Below are positions 33,693 to 42,595 of a DNA stretch of 64,000 nt, in pieces; position 1 is the first letter of the stretch; every line of letters begins with the position of its first letter. The translations under genes were made by a program, and so were the position numbers. The stretch spans positions 1 through 64,000 of the forward strand of contig JBFWYP010000002.1 of the NCBI GenBank assembly GCA_050186295.1. Direction: 5' to 3'. Under the pieces are notes generated by a model that worked only from the letters and a program-made list of their open reading frames with translations, ran no database searches and was not told the DNA's origin. Source of the stretch: JAGPDF01 sp050186295 (GTDB lineage: Bacteria > Acidobacteriota > Thermoanaerobaculia > Multivoradales > JAGPDF01).

Positions 33693-34532
33693 TCAGCCGA
33701 AGAAGAGGCGTCGCGAGCGCTCCGAAAGCGCTTCGACATCGAACAGCACGAAGAAGTCGATGGTCTTGAACCGCCGGTCGATGACCGGCGGTCCGCAGAC
33801 CCGCCCGGCGTAGCGGAGGTAGATCTGGAAGAGCGGCGGCAGCTCGAGCCCCTCCGCCTTCTCCGGCTCCGGGTCCCGCCCCTCCCAGACGCATTCGAAT
33901 CCGGGCACGACGCCGATCTCGATGTCGTCACGCAGCAGGCCGCGTCCCTGCAGGTGGTCGAGCGCGCGCTTGCCGTCCCACGGATCCTGGGAGGTGAGCG
34001 AGCAGGGACCGAAGAGCCAGCGCTTGCGGTTGTGCGCCATGTAGAGGGCGAGACCCTTCCAGAGCAGGAAGAGAACCGGCTTCAGCCGGTGCTCGCGCGC
34101 GATGCAGGCGCGCCCGACCTCGACGCTGGAGGCGAGGATCTCGCCCGGCATCCGCGAGAGATCGAACTCCGTCGCCGTGTAGAAGCCGCGCGCCGCCATC
34201 GCCATCGCGGTGGTCTGGATGCGGTAGGTGCCGATGATCGTGGCGCTCGGTCGGTGCTCGACGATCAGGTGATGACACTGGGCGTCGAACTCGTCGAGAT
34301 CGCGTCCGGTCTCGAACGACTCCTCGAGCCCTTCGCGGAGCTCCAGGTTGAACACCTCGAAGCGGAGCCGGGCCAGCCGGTCGAGCTCGTCGACGCCGGC
34401 GGCGTAGCGGACCGCGTAGTCGCCGTTGACGATCTCGCCCGCGGGGAGGGCCGCGCGAGCGCCGGGATAGCCGGCCAGCTCGGGCCGCTCCTCCTCGAGT
34501 CGCGGCAACGGCAGTTGCTGGGGAAGGGTCAA
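33693..34532 (-). CDS. GNAT-fold N-acyltransferase (OlsB/hemolysin-like)
   Basis: A 279-residue protein that I start at TTG 34532, because a GAGGAGG site lies 4 bases upstream; longer versions lack one. The core YAVRYAAGVDELDRLARLRFEVFNLEL, then IGTYRIQTTAMA and SSVEVGRACIAREHR, corresponds to the acyl-ACP-dependent GNAT family that includes OlsB, which makes lyso-ornithine lipid from ornithine. Acyl chain donor and acceptor are not fixed by sequence. Overlap-free; convergent with the small secreted protein gene. Confidence 0.82.
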   Translation of the reverse strand: MTLPQQLPLPRLEEERPELAGYPGARAALPAGEIVNGDYAVRYAAGVDELDRLARLRFEVFNLELREGLEESFETGRDLDEFDAQCHHLIVEHRPSATIIGTYRIQTTAMAMAARGFYTATEFDLSRMPGEILASSVEVGRACIAREHRLKPVLFLLWKGLALYMAHNRKRWLFGPCSLTSQDPWDGKRALDHLQGRGLLRDDIEIGVVPGFECVWEGRDPEPEKAEGLELPPLFQIYLRYAGRVCGPPVIDRRFKTIDFFVLFDVEALSERSRRLFFG

Positions 34533-34578
34533 GGTGCCTCCTCGGCCGCACCCGGGCGGCCTTCGCGCGAATCCTACG

Positions 34579-35610
34579 TCAGGCGGACGGCCGATTCGCT
34601 CCCCGCCGTGGCGGCCGCGTGACCGGTGCGTCACCATTCGTCGACTCGCCGCCGAACCGGCGGCGGTAGATCGAAGGAGCGATTCCGTAGCGGCGCTCGA
34701 AGGCGCGGCGGAAGGCGTCCTCGCTGCGGAACCCGACCGATGCCGCGATCTCCGCGAGGGTCGTCCCCGGGCGGGTCAGCCGCCGCTTCGCCTCACCCAG
34801 CCGGAGCCGGGAGACGAATGCCGCGGGGGAGAGCCGAAACGCCTGGCGAAAGCGACGGCTGAACTGCCGCGGACAGAGGCAGGCGCGCCCGGCGAGCGCT
34901 TCGACCGAGAGGTCCTCGCGCAGATGGCCCCTGACCCAGGCCGCGACCTCACCGATCCGGTCGGCGGAGCGCGACTGGAACTGCAGCGGCTCGGAGTACT
35001 GCTCCTGGCCGCCCGGCCGCTTCAGGTAGACCACCAGCTCCCGCGCCACGCCGAGCGCCACCTCGGCGCCGAAGTCCTCCTCGATCATCGCCAGCGCGAG
35101 GTCGATGCCGGCGGTCACTCCGGCCGAGGCGTAGTAGCGCCCGTCCTTGCAGAAGAGCGCATCCGGCACCATGCGCAGCGCCGGGAACTGTTCCGCGACG
35201 CGCGCGACGTAGCGCCAGTGGGTGGTCGCCCGCCGTCCGTCGAGGAGACCGGTCGGCGCGAGTCCGTAGATGCCGGTGCAGACGGTCGCCACGCGGCGCA
35301 GCCGCGGCGCGCGCGCGCGGAGGAACTCCACCACCCGGCGCTGCGTCCCGGGCTCCCGCAGGCCACGCCCGCCGGGGACGATCAGCGTGTCGAGAGCGTG
35401 GCGCCCGTCGAGCCCGTACTGCGGCCGGAAGGCGATCCCCGACTCGGAGACGAAGACCCGGTTGCGGACCCCGAGCAGGACCACCTCGTAGGCGGGACGC
35501 GATTCTCCGTTCACCTCGACGAAGGTGGAGGCGAACGCTTCGCTCGCTCCCACGATGTCGAGCGCCACCACGCCGTCGTAGCCGAGGAAGCCGATCCGCT
35601 TCGGTCGCAT
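34579..35610 (-). CDS. GATase1 (DJ-1/PfpI) - AraC-type transcriptional regulator
   Basis: A 343-residue cytoplasmic regulator. The N-terminal domain (about 1-185) is a DJ-1/PfpI fold with the nucleophile-elbow Cys in VATVCTGIYGLAPTGLLDGRRATTHW; the C-terminal domain (about 215-320) is an AraC HTH with CPRQFSRRFRQAF and VGFRSEDAFRRAFERRYG. The family includes FtrA and amine-catabolism regulators. ATG 35610 gives the standard opening MRPKRIGFLGYDGV; an upstream ATG at 35637 is possible. Divergent from the sulfurtransferase operon, with 142 bases between, so it is a candidate regulator of that operon. Confidence 0.9.
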   Translation of the reverse strand: MRPKRIGFLGYDGVVALDIVGASEAFASTFVEVNGESRPAYEVVLLGVRNRVFVSESGIAFRPQYGLDGRHALDTLIVPGGRGLREPGTQRRVVEFLRARAPRLRRVATVCTGIYGLAPTGLLDGRRATTHWRYVARVAEQFPALRMVPDALFCKDGRYYASAGVTAGIDLALAMIEEDFGAEVALGVARELVVYLKRPGGQEQYSEPLQFQSRSADRIGEVAAWVRGHLREDLSVEALAGRACLCPRQFSRRFRQAFRLSPAAFVSRLRLGEAKRRLTRPGTTLAEIAASVGFRSEDAFRRAFERRYGIAPSIYRRRFGGESTNGDAPVTRPPRRGANRPSA

Positions 35611-35694
35611 CGTGGCGCCAGCATGCCCGCGGAGCATGCGGATGGCAAGAGCTTTTTTACAATTCGCATGTCCGGAATCGTCGGATCAATGTCA

Positions 35695-35723
35695 TTGCGG
35701 ACACGGGTGTCGGCCCGTACGCT
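35695..35723 (+). promoter_or_regulatory. Possible sigma-70-type promoter for the sulfur operon
   Basis: TTGCGG, a 17-base spacer and TACGCT lie 29 bases before ATG 35753. The match to consensus is weak, as is normal in GC-rich genomes. GGAGG follows at 35742-35746. Confidence 0.3.
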
Positions 35724-35752
35724 TGCCGCGGACAGTGACACCGGAGGATCCG

Positions 35753-36703
35753 ATGCCCGACCGACTTCCACTCCGCCGACACTTCGCCGCAGCCGCCCTC
35801 GCGCTCGCCTTCGCCGGCGCCGTCGCCGTCGACGCCTCCCCGCGCAGGTCGCTCGTCGTCACCGGCGACTGGCTGGCGCGCCATCTCGACGATCCCGACC
35901 TCGTGCTGTTCCACGTCGGCGACCGCGCGCAGTACGACGCCGGCCACATCCCCGGCGCACGCCATCTCTCGCTGCGCGAGATCTCGGTCGGCCACGGCGA
36001 GGAGGGTGCCCTGTCGCTCGAGATGCCGCCGGCCGGAGAGCTGCACGACAGGCTCGAGGCGCTGGGGATCTCGGATCGCTCGCGCATCGTCGTCTACTTC
36101 GGCAAGGACTGGATCTCGCCGACGACCCGCGCCCTCTTCACCTTCGACTACGCCGGACTCGGCGATCGCGTTTCTCTCCTCGACGGCGGACAGCCGCTCT
36201 GGGTGGCTGAGGGGCGGCCGCTCTCCACCGAGCTGCCGCCCGCGCGCCCCGGTCACCTGCGACCCCTGCGGCTGCGCCCGACGATCGTCGACGGCGACTT
36301 CGTCCGCTCGCACCTCGACGCCGACGGCTTCGCGATCGTCGACGCGCGCGTCCCCGAGTACTACGACGGACGGGAGACCGGCGGTGGACCCGACCATCCG
36401 CACCGCACCGGCCACATCGTCGGCGCCGGCAACTTCCCGTTCGACTCGATCGTCGACGACTCCATGCGCCTGCGGTCCGACGCCGACCTCGCGGCGGGAC
36501 TGGCGCGGGCGGGCGTCACGAAGCGCGACACCGTGATCACCTACTGCCACATCGGGCAGCAGGCGACCGCGGCGCTGTTCGCGGCCCGCCTGCTCGGCCA
36601 TCCCGTCCGCCTCTACGACGGATCGTTCGAGGACTGGTCGCGGCGCTCCGACGCGCCGGTCGAAGGGCCGCCCGCCGCCCCGGCGACCGACCCGGTGCCC
36701 TGA
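35753..36703 (+). CDS. Exported two-domain rhodanese (thiosulfate/3-mercaptopyruvate sulfurtransferase)
   Basis: A 316-residue protein with a signal peptide (about 1-28) and two rhodanese domains. The first (about 35-155) has no catalytic Cys (VVYFGKDWIS); the second (about 175-300) carries Cys265 in TYCHIGQQA, the active-site loop. The pattern is that of thiosulfate or 3-mercaptopyruvate sulfurtransferases. Thiosulfate is donor in the usual reaction, with transfer to cyanide or a thiol. It acts outside the cytoplasm. Its stop overlaps the next start by one base (TGATG), and two YeeE-type channels follow, fitting periplasmic sulfur capture and import. Confidence 0.9.
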   Translation: MPDRLPLRRHFAAAALALAFAGAVAVDASPRRSLVVTGDWLARHLDDPDLVLFHVGDRAQYDAGHIPGARHLSLREISVGHGEEGALSLEMPPAGELHDRLEALGISDRSRIVVYFGKDWISPTTRALFTFDYAGLGDRVSLLDGGQPLWVAEGRPLSTELPPARPGHLRPLRLRPTIVDGDFVRSHLDADGFAIVDARVPEYYDGRETGGGPDHPHRTGHIVGAGNFPFDSIVDDSMRLRSDADLAAGLARAGVTKRDTVITYCHIGQQATAALFAARLLGHPVRLYDGSFEDWSRRSDAPVEGPPAAPATDPVP

Positions 36704-37218
36704 TGCGCGCCGCCAGGCCGTACGCCAATCCGTACCTGGCCGGGATCGGTCTCGGTCTGGTCCTCCTCGCCGCCTTCCTCTTCGCCGGCCGCGGGCTCGG
36801 CGCCTCCGGCGCCTTCGTCGCCATCGACGCCGGCGCCGTCGCCGTGGTTGCTCCCGACGCCGCACACCGCAGCGACCTGTTCGCGCGCCAGCTCGCCGGC
36901 GAGGGTCCCTGGCGGCGCTGGCTGCTCTTCGAGATCGCCGGGGTCGTCGCCGGCGCCTGGCTCTCGGCGCGTCTCGCCGGGCGCCAGCGCTTCGCGATCG
37001 AGCGCGGCGCGGGCGTCGCGCCGGCGACGCGCCTCGCCTGCGCCGCGGCGGGCGGCGCGCTCATGGGACTCGGCGCCGTCCTGGCCCGCGGCTGCACCAG
37101 CGGCCAGGCGCTCTCCGGCGGGGCGCTGCTCTCGGTCGGCAGCTGGCTGTTCATCGCCGCCGCGTTCGGCGCCGCCTACCTCGCGGCGCCGCTCTTCCGC
37201 CGGCTCTGGCGCGGATGA
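36703..37218 (+). CDS. YeeE/YedE-type sulfur transporter, first half
   Basis: A 171-residue membrane protein with about four helices. The conserved cysteine motif of YeeE/YedE proteins, ARGCTSGQALSGGALL, is present near residues 130-145. YeeE imports thiosulfate through a chain of cysteines in some bacteria. Here the transporter is split into two genes of about half size; this is the DUF6691-like arrangement. Start overlaps the rhodanese stop by one base; the end overlaps the next gene by four (ATGA). Confidence 0.85.
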   Translation: MRAARPYANPYLAGIGLGLVLLAAFLFAGRGLGASGAFVAIDAGAVAVVAPDAAHRSDLFARQLAGEGPWRRWLLFEIAGVVAGAWLSARLAGRQRFAIERGAGVAPATRLACAAAGGALMGLGAVLARGCTSGQALSGGALLSVGSWLFIAAAFGAAYLAAPLFRRLWRG

Positions 37219-37808
37219 GCGCGATCCTGCCGTTCGCGGCGACGACCGGCTGGGCGAGCCTGGCGCTCGCCGCCGGGATCGGCATCGCCTTCGGGGTGGC
37301 GCTCGAATGCGCCGGACTCGGGAGCGCGAAGAAGCTCGCCGGACAGTTCTATCTCACCGACTTCACGGTCTTCAAAGTGATGTTCTCGGCGATCCTCACG
37401 GCGCTCCTGGGGATCGAGCTCATGGTCCTCGCCGGCTGGGTCGATCCGACCCGGCTGCCGTTGCCCGCGACCTACGTTGCGCCGCAGCTGGTCGGCGGCG
37501 CCGTCTTCGGCGTCGGCTTCGTTCTCGGCGGTCTCTGTCCGGGCACGGCCTGCGTCGCGGCCGCATCGGCGCGCGGCGACGGATTCGCCGCCGTCGCCGG
37601 CCTGTTCGGCGGGATCCTCGCCACCGGGCTGCTGTTCGCACCGCTCGCCCCGTTCTACGAGAGCGGCGGACGCGGAGCGTACCGGCTGCCGGAGGCGCTC
37701 GGCTGGTCCGAGGGGGCCGTCGTCGCCGGAGTCGTGGTGTTGGCGGCGGCGGGATTCGCCGCGGCCGAGTGGCTCGAGCGGCGCCGGGGGCGGCCGACCG
37801 GACGGTGA
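37215..37808 (+). CDS. YeeE/YedE-type sulfur transporter, second half
   Basis: A 197-residue membrane protein with four to five helices and the partner cysteine motif GGLCPGTACVAAASARGDG (about residues 108-126). The opening GIAFGVALECAGLGSAKKLAGQFYLTDFTVFKVMF is typical of the N-terminal YeeE half. With the preceding gene it would build one sulfur-conducting channel. Its stop overlaps the GTG start of the MOCOS-like aminotransferase (GTGA at 37805-37808), suggesting import coupled to cytoplasmic sulfur use. Confidence 0.86.
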   Translation: MSAILPFAATTGWASLALAAGIGIAFGVALECAGLGSAKKLAGQFYLTDFTVFKVMFSAILTALLGIELMVLAGWVDPTRLPLPATYVAPQLVGGAVFGVGFVLGGLCPGTACVAAASARGDGFAAVAGLFGGILATGLLFAPLAPFYESGGRGAYRLPEALGWSEGAVVAGVVVLAAAGFAAAEWLERRRGRPTGR

Positions 37809-39319
37809 GCGCCGGCGGCACAGCGCTCCCGGGGACCTCGGCCGCCGACGACGGGCGCTTCTTCGACGAGCTCTACCGCAGGGAGTTCGCTCCGCTCCAC
37901 GATACGGACGAGGCGTACCTCGACTTCGCCGGCGCCGCGCTCTACGGCTGCTCGCAGCTCGACGCCCACGATCGTCTCCTGCGCCGCGAGCGCTTCGGCA
38001 ACCCCCACTCGGAGAACGCTCCGTCGCGGCGTGCCACGCGGGCGATCGAAGCCGCACGCGACCGCGTCATCCGCTTCTTCGGCGTCGACCGCCGGACGCA
38101 CGAGGTCTGCTTCACGGCGAACGCCAGCGCCGCCCTCCGTCTCGTCGGCGAAGGGTTCGACTTCGCCCGCGGGAGACCGCTGGTGCTGGCGGCGGACAAT
38201 CACAACTCGGTGCGCGGAATCGCCCGCTTCGCCCGTCGCGCCGGTGCCGAGGTGCACACCCTGCCGCTCGATGCCGAGCTCCGCCTGGAGCAGCCGGTCG
38301 CGGAGCTCCGTCGCGTCGCCAGTCCGCGAGGCGGTCTGTTCGCCTTCCCCGCGCAGTCGAACTTCTCCGGCGTGCATCATCCGCTCGGCCTCGTCGAAAC
38401 GGCGCGAGCGCTCGGCTTCACCACCCTGCTCGACGCCGCGGCGTTCGTCCCGGCCCATCCCCTCGACCTCTCAGCGATTCCGGCCGACTTCACCGCCCTC
38501 TCGTTCTACAAGATGTTCGGATTCCCGACCGGTGTCGGCGCGCTCGTCGCGCGCCGCGAGGCGCTCGACGCGCTCTCACGTCCCTGGTTCTCCGGCGGCA
38601 CGGTGCTGTTCGCCAGCGGCGACGGGAGCCGGCACCGGCTGCGGCCGGGCGCCGAGGGGTTCGAGGACGGAACCTCGAACTTCCTGGCGATCGCGGCGCT
38701 CGACGCCGGTTTCGACCTGCTCGAACGGATCGGGCACGGGCGGATCACGCGCCGGGTGCTCGACCTCACCGGGCTCCTGCTCGCGGGTCTGACGGCGGCA
38801 CGTCACCCGGGCGGCGCCCCGCTGGTGCGCATCCTCGGCCCCGCCGGGCTCGCGGCTCGGGGCGGTACCGTAGCGTTCAACCTGCTGGCACCCGATGGCG
38901 CCGTCGTTCCCTATCCCGAAGTCGAAGCGCGGGCGCGCGCGGCGGGCGTCTCCGTCCGCGGCGGCTGTTTCTGCAACCCCGGCGCCGCCGAGGCCGCGCT
39001 CGGAATCGATCCGCGCCGCCTCGCTCCCTGTCTCGACCGGCTCGCGGACGACTTCACGCCCGAGCGCCTCGCGGCCTGCCTCGAAGCGCCGGTGGGCGCC
39101 GTCCGCGCCTCGCTGGGTGTCGCCAGCCGGCGGCACGACATCGACCGCGCGCTCGCTCTCGTCGCTTCGTTCCGCTCGCCTACTTCTTCCGCTTCGCTGC
39201 CGGTTTCGCCGCGACCTTCGGCTTCTGGTACTTCCACATCCGCGACTTTCCCTCGGCCAGCCATTCGAGCGCCGTCGCCAGGCGACGGGCCCGCGTCGCC
39301 GCCGTCTTCGCCTCGGTGA
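37805..39319 (+). CDS. Class V aminotransferase, molybdenum-cofactor sulfurase (MOCOS)-like
   Basis: A PLP enzyme starting at GTG 37805. The PLP lysine is Lys236 in LSFYKMFGFPTGVGAL and the cysteine that would carry persulfide is in RGGCFCNPGAAE (Cys388/Cys390); both segments match the NifS-like half of eukaryotic MOCOS and its bacterial relatives. MOCOS sulfurates the Mo cofactor of xanthine-oxidase-type enzymes. Candidate clients (IorA/IorB type) are encoded 580 bases downstream. The MOSC half of MOCOS is absent. The predicted 504-residue product runs past the natural end (about residue 458, VASFRSP) into sequence antisense to the next gene, so its true C-terminus is uncertain. Confidence 0.86.
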   Translation: MSAGGTALPGTSAADDGRFFDELYRREFAPLHDTDEAYLDFAGAALYGCSQLDAHDRLLRRERFGNPHSENAPSRRATRAIEAARDRVIRFFGVDRRTHEVCFTANASAALRLVGEGFDFARGRPLVLAADNHNSVRGIARFARRAGAEVHTLPLDAELRLEQPVAELRRVASPRGGLFAFPAQSNFSGVHHPLGLVETARALGFTTLLDAAAFVPAHPLDLSAIPADFTALSFYKMFGFPTGVGALVARREALDALSRPWFSGGTVLFASGDGSRHRLRPGAEGFEDGTSNFLAIAALDAGFDLLERIGHGRITRRVLDLTGLLLAGLTAARHPGGAPLVRILGPAGLAARGGTVAFNLLAPDGAVVPYPEVEARARAAGVSVRGGCFCNPGAAEAALGIDPRRLAPCLDRLADDFTPERLAACLEAPVGAVRASLGVASRRHDIDRALALVASFRSPTSSASLPVSPRPSASGTSTSATFPRPAIRAPSPGDGPASPPSSPR

Positions 39320-39812
39320 TCCACTCGAGGTACTCCCGCCGGTGGCTCGGCGGGAATCCTTCCCAGGTCGCGCGCGCGGCGGCGCTCTTCTTCAGAGCGC
39401 GCCCGAAGTCGTCCGGCATCGCGATGGCCTCCTTCTTCGCGCGTCCCGTCCTCTCGACCCGGACCCCCTTCTCGTTGAGCGCGACCGCCTTCTTCACCCA
39501 CCCGGCGATCGTGCGGGCGGGCGGCAGATCGTCGAGAGTCGCGATGCGACCGAACTGACCCATCGCCTCGTTCTCCTTGCCGGATTCGAAGAGCAGCTTC
39601 CCCTTCCAGAAGCCGAAGGCGCAATGGGCCTGGAAGGCCGCCATGTGGCAGACCGTGCCCTCGTGCTCGAAGAAGGGCATTCCCCACTTGATGGTCTCGG
39701 AGATCCCCGGCGCCGCTCCGTGCACGACCGCGCGCAGGTGGTCGAGGATCGGTTTCGCGAACGGCGCCGCCTTCGCGATGTAGGCGTCGACCCGCGGGTC
39801 CCGCTTGGACAT
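39180..39812 (-). CDS. DUF1801 / YdeI-OmdA family protein
   Basis: A 210-residue cytoplasmic protein starting at ATG 39812 with GGAGG upstream. The N-terminal DUF1801 domain (about 20-120) shows PGISETIKWGMPFFEHEG and CHMAAFQAHCAFGFWKG. The C-terminal OmdA-like part (about 130-190) shows MPDDFGRALKKSAAARATWEGFPPSHRREYLEWI. A Lys/Ala tail ends the protein. Function is not established; members are seen with stress responses. The last 140 bases overlap the opposing aminotransferase frame. Confidence 0.88.
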   Translation of the reverse strand: MSKRDPRVDAYIAKAAPFAKPILDHLRAVVHGAAPGISETIKWGMPFFEHEGTVCHMAAFQAHCAFGFWKGKLLFESGKENEAMGQFGRIATLDDLPPARTIAGWVKKAVALNEKGVRVERTGRAKKEAIAMPDDFGRALKKSAAARATWEGFPPSHRREYLEWITEAKTAATRARRLATALEWLAEGKSRMWKYQKPKVAAKPAAKRKK

Positions 39813-39898
39813 GAGCTCCTCCCGAACGTCGGTTGGCGAGATTTTACAAACCCTCGGCGCGCTGGATCGTACGTGGAAGGAGGGGGCGAGATCGAGAC

Positions 39899-40384
39899 AT
39901 GCGGATCGAACTGACGGTCAACGACGAGCGCCGGAGCTTCGAGGCCGATCCGGCGATGCCGCTCCTCTGGGCGCTGCGCGACCTCCTCGAGCTCACCGGG
40001 ACGCGGTTCGGCTGCGGCGCCGCCCTCTGCGGCGCCTGCACGGTCCACCTCGACGGCGAGCCGATCCGCTCCTGCCGCACCTCGGTCGGGAGCGTCGCCG
40101 GACGCCGGGTGACCACGATCGAAGGGCTCTCCTCCGACGGCTCGCACCCGGTGCAGCGGGCCTGGATCGAGCTCGACGTCCCGCAGTGCGGCTACTGCCA
40201 GGCCGGGCAGATCATGAGCGCCGCGGCGCTCCTGGCGAAGAACCGGCGACCGTCGGACCCCGAGATCGACGAGGCGATGGCCGGGAATCTCTGCCGCTGC
40301 GGGACCTACAACCGGATCCGCAGGGCGATCGCACGCGCCGGAGAGCTGGCGGGAACCGATGCCCCCGCCGAGCCGCGCTCGTGA
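39899..40384 (+). CDS. Xanthine-oxidase-family 2Fe-2S subunit (IorA/CoxS-like)
   Basis: A 161-residue cytoplasmic iron-sulfur subunit starting at ATG 39899 with AAGGAGGG upstream. The N-terminal plant-type [2Fe-2S] site is GCGAALCGACTVHLDG with the later Cys in RSCRTS; the second [2Fe-2S] site is CGYCQAGQIM and NLCRCGTYNRI. It carries electrons from the Mo subunit to an external acceptor. No FAD subunit is encoded nearby, as in isoquinoline 1-oxidoreductase-type enzymes. Stop overlaps the start of the large subunit (GTGA). Confidence 0.95.
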   Translation: MRIELTVNDERRSFEADPAMPLLWALRDLLELTGTRFGCGAALCGACTVHLDGEPIRSCRTSVGSVAGRRVTTIEGLSSDGSHPVQRAWIELDVPQCGYCQAGQIMSAAALLAKNRRPSDPEIDEAMAGNLCRCGTYNRIRRAIARAGELAGTDAPAEPRS

Positions 40385-42588
40385 GCCGTCCGCGCCGACC
40401 GCTGTCTCCCGCGCTCGATCGCCGGACGTTCCTCGGCGCCGGCGCCGCGCTCGCCGGCGCGCTGCTCCTCGAGTGGCCGTCGCTCGCGCTCGAGCCCGCG
40501 ACGCCTGCCGCCACCCCGTTCCGCCCGAACGGCTATCTCCGCATCGACCCGGACGGTCAGGTGACGATCTCGGCGCCGACGGCAGAGATCGGCCAGGGCG
40601 TGAAGACGGCGATCCCGATGCTCGTCGCCGAGGAGCTCGAGGTCACCTGGGAATCGATCCGGGTGGTTCAGGCGGCCTGGGATCCGTCTGCATTCGAGGC
40701 GCAGGGCGCCGGCGGCAGCTCGACCATCTTCGGCGACGCCTGGATTCCGGCCCGCACCGCCGGAGCCGCGGCGCGCGAGATGCTCGTCTCCGCCGCCGCC
40801 GCGCACTGGGCGGTCGATGCGGCGGCATGCCGGGCCGAGCGCGGCACCGTCGTCCACCCGCCGACCGGCCGCCGTCTCGCGTACGGCGAGCTCGCGGCTG
40901 CGGCCGCGAGAAGGCCGGTTCCCGAACATCCGAAGCTCAAGCAGCGGGGCGAGTTCCAGCTCATCGGGCGGCGTATCGGAACGGTCGACGCGCTCGACAT
41001 CGTGACCGGCCGGGCGCGCTACGCCTCCGACGCGCGCCTGCCCGGCATGCTCTACGCCGCGGTCGCCCGCTCGCCGGTCTTCCGTGGACGCGTGCGCTCG
41101 TTCGATGCTGCAGCAGCGCTCGCGATCCCGGGCGTGCGCCGGGTGATTCCGTACGACGGCGCCGGCAGCCCGATCGTCCTCGTGCCGGGGGTCGCCGTGC
41201 TTGCCGACTCGACCTGGGCGGCGCTCCGTGGACGCGAAGCGCTGCGAGTCGAATGGGACGAAGGCGAGTTCGCCGGCGAGTCGAGCGCCTCTCTCGACCG
41301 GCAGATCGAGGAGCTGCTCACGCGCGACGGCGAGCGCCTCGTCGACGACGGAGATGCGCCGGCCGCGATCGCCGGCGCCGCACGGACGTTCGAAGCCACC
41401 TACCATCTGCCGTTCCTCGCGCACATGGCGATGGAGCCCCTCACCTGCACGGCGGAGCTGAAGGATGGCCGGCTGCGCCTGATCCCGGCCACTCAGAGCC
41501 CGGCCGGCGCGGCCGGCGCGGCGCAGGCGGCAACCGGAATCGCCGCCGAGTCGATCGCGGTCGAGTTGCCGCGGGTCGGTGGCGGCTTCGGCCGGCGCCT
41601 GCTCAACGACTACTCCGCCGAGGCGGCGCGCATCGCCCAGCTCGCCGGCGTGCCGGTCAAACTGGTCTCGTCGCGCGAGGACGACCTCCGCCACGACTTC
41701 TACCGCACCCGTGCCGCGCACCGGCTGCGCGCCGGCGTCGACGCCGGCGGCCGGCTCGTCGCCTGGCACCTGCATTCGGTGAGCGCTTCGCGGTACGGCT
41801 ATCGGCAGGCCAATCGACCGCCCTCGGACAGCGAAGTCCTCGCTTCCGATCCGCCGCGGCATCTCCTGCCGGACGTGCGGATCGAATGGAGCGCCCTGCG
41901 GACCGGAGTCCCGACCGGCGCCTATCGTGCCCCGCGCCACAACGACCAGGCCTTCGCGGTCGAATCGTTCCTCGACGAGATCGCGCGCGGACTCGGCCGC
42001 GACCCGCTCGTCCTCCGCCTGGAGCTCTACGCCGGCGACGGCGAGACTCCGTACGACGACCACGGTGGCCCGGTCTTCCGCGCCTCGCGGATGCGCGCCG
42101 TGCTCGAGCGCGCCGCCGCCGAGGCGGGCTGGGGGGGCGCCCTCCCCGCCGGCCGCGGCCGCGGGATCGCCTCGCACTTCACGTTCGGGACCTACGTCGC
42201 CGCGGTGGTCGAGGTCACACTGCGCGGCCTGGCGCTGCGCGTCGACCGGGTCGTGGCCGCGGTCGATTGCGGACCGGTGGTCAACCGTTCGGGTCTCGAG
42301 GCGCAGATCGAAGGCGGCTTCCTCGACGGCCTCTCGTCGGCGATGTTCGGCGGAGTGACGATCGAGAACGGACGCGCCGTCGAGGGGAACTTCGACGCCT
42401 ATCCCCTGATGCGGATGCACCAGGCGCCCCGCTTCGAGCTTCACGTGCTGGAGACGGACTTCGACATCCGCGGCGCCGGCGAGCCCGGCCTGCCCCCGGC
42501 CGCGCCGGCGCTCGTGAACGCCATCGTCGCCGCCGGCGGCGAGCGGGTCCGCCGCCTGCCGCTCTCCCGGCACGGCTTCGAGCTCTAG
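40381..42588 (+). CDS. Xanthine-oxidase-family molybdopterin subunit with Tat signal (IorB-like)
   Basis: A 735-residue exported enzyme starting at GTG 40381. The twin-arginine signal is DRRTFLGAGAALAGALLL (about 15-32), so the complex is moved folded to the periplasm. The mature part shows the tandem halves of IorB: TISAPTAEIGQGVKTAIPML, AWDPSAFEAQGAGGSST, and late VGGGFGRRLLNDY and RGAGEPGLPPAAPAL, in which the Glu is the catalytic base of the family. Substrates in the family include isoquinoline and aldehydes; which applies is unknown. The family uses a sulfurated or cytosine-dinucleotide Mo cofactor, fitting the nearby MOCOS-like gene. Confidence 0.93.
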   Translation: MSRPRRPLSPALDRRTFLGAGAALAGALLLEWPSLALEPATPAATPFRPNGYLRIDPDGQVTISAPTAEIGQGVKTAIPMLVAEELEVTWESIRVVQAAWDPSAFEAQGAGGSSTIFGDAWIPARTAGAAAREMLVSAAAAHWAVDAAACRAERGTVVHPPTGRRLAYGELAAAAARRPVPEHPKLKQRGEFQLIGRRIGTVDALDIVTGRARYASDARLPGMLYAAVARSPVFRGRVRSFDAAAALAIPGVRRVIPYDGAGSPIVLVPGVAVLADSTWAALRGREALRVEWDEGEFAGESSASLDRQIEELLTRDGERLVDDGDAPAAIAGAARTFEATYHLPFLAHMAMEPLTCTAELKDGRLRLIPATQSPAGAAGAAQAATGIAAESIAVELPRVGGGFGRRLLNDYSAEAARIAQLAGVPVKLVSSREDDLRHDFYRTRAAHRLRAGVDAGGRLVAWHLHSVSASRYGYRQANRPPSDSEVLASDPPRHLLPDVRIEWSALRTGVPTGAYRAPRHNDQAFAVESFLDEIARGLGRDPLVLRLELYAGDGETPYDDHGGPVFRASRMRAVLERAAAEAGWGGALPAGRGRGIASHFTFGTYVAAVVEVTLRGLALRVDRVVAAVDCGPVVNRSGLEAQIEGGFLDGLSSAMFGGVTIENGRAVEGNFDAYPLMRMHQAPRFELHVLETDFDIRGAGEPGLPPAAPALVNAIVAAGGERVRRLPLSRHGFEL

Positions 42589-42595
42589 GAGCGCC

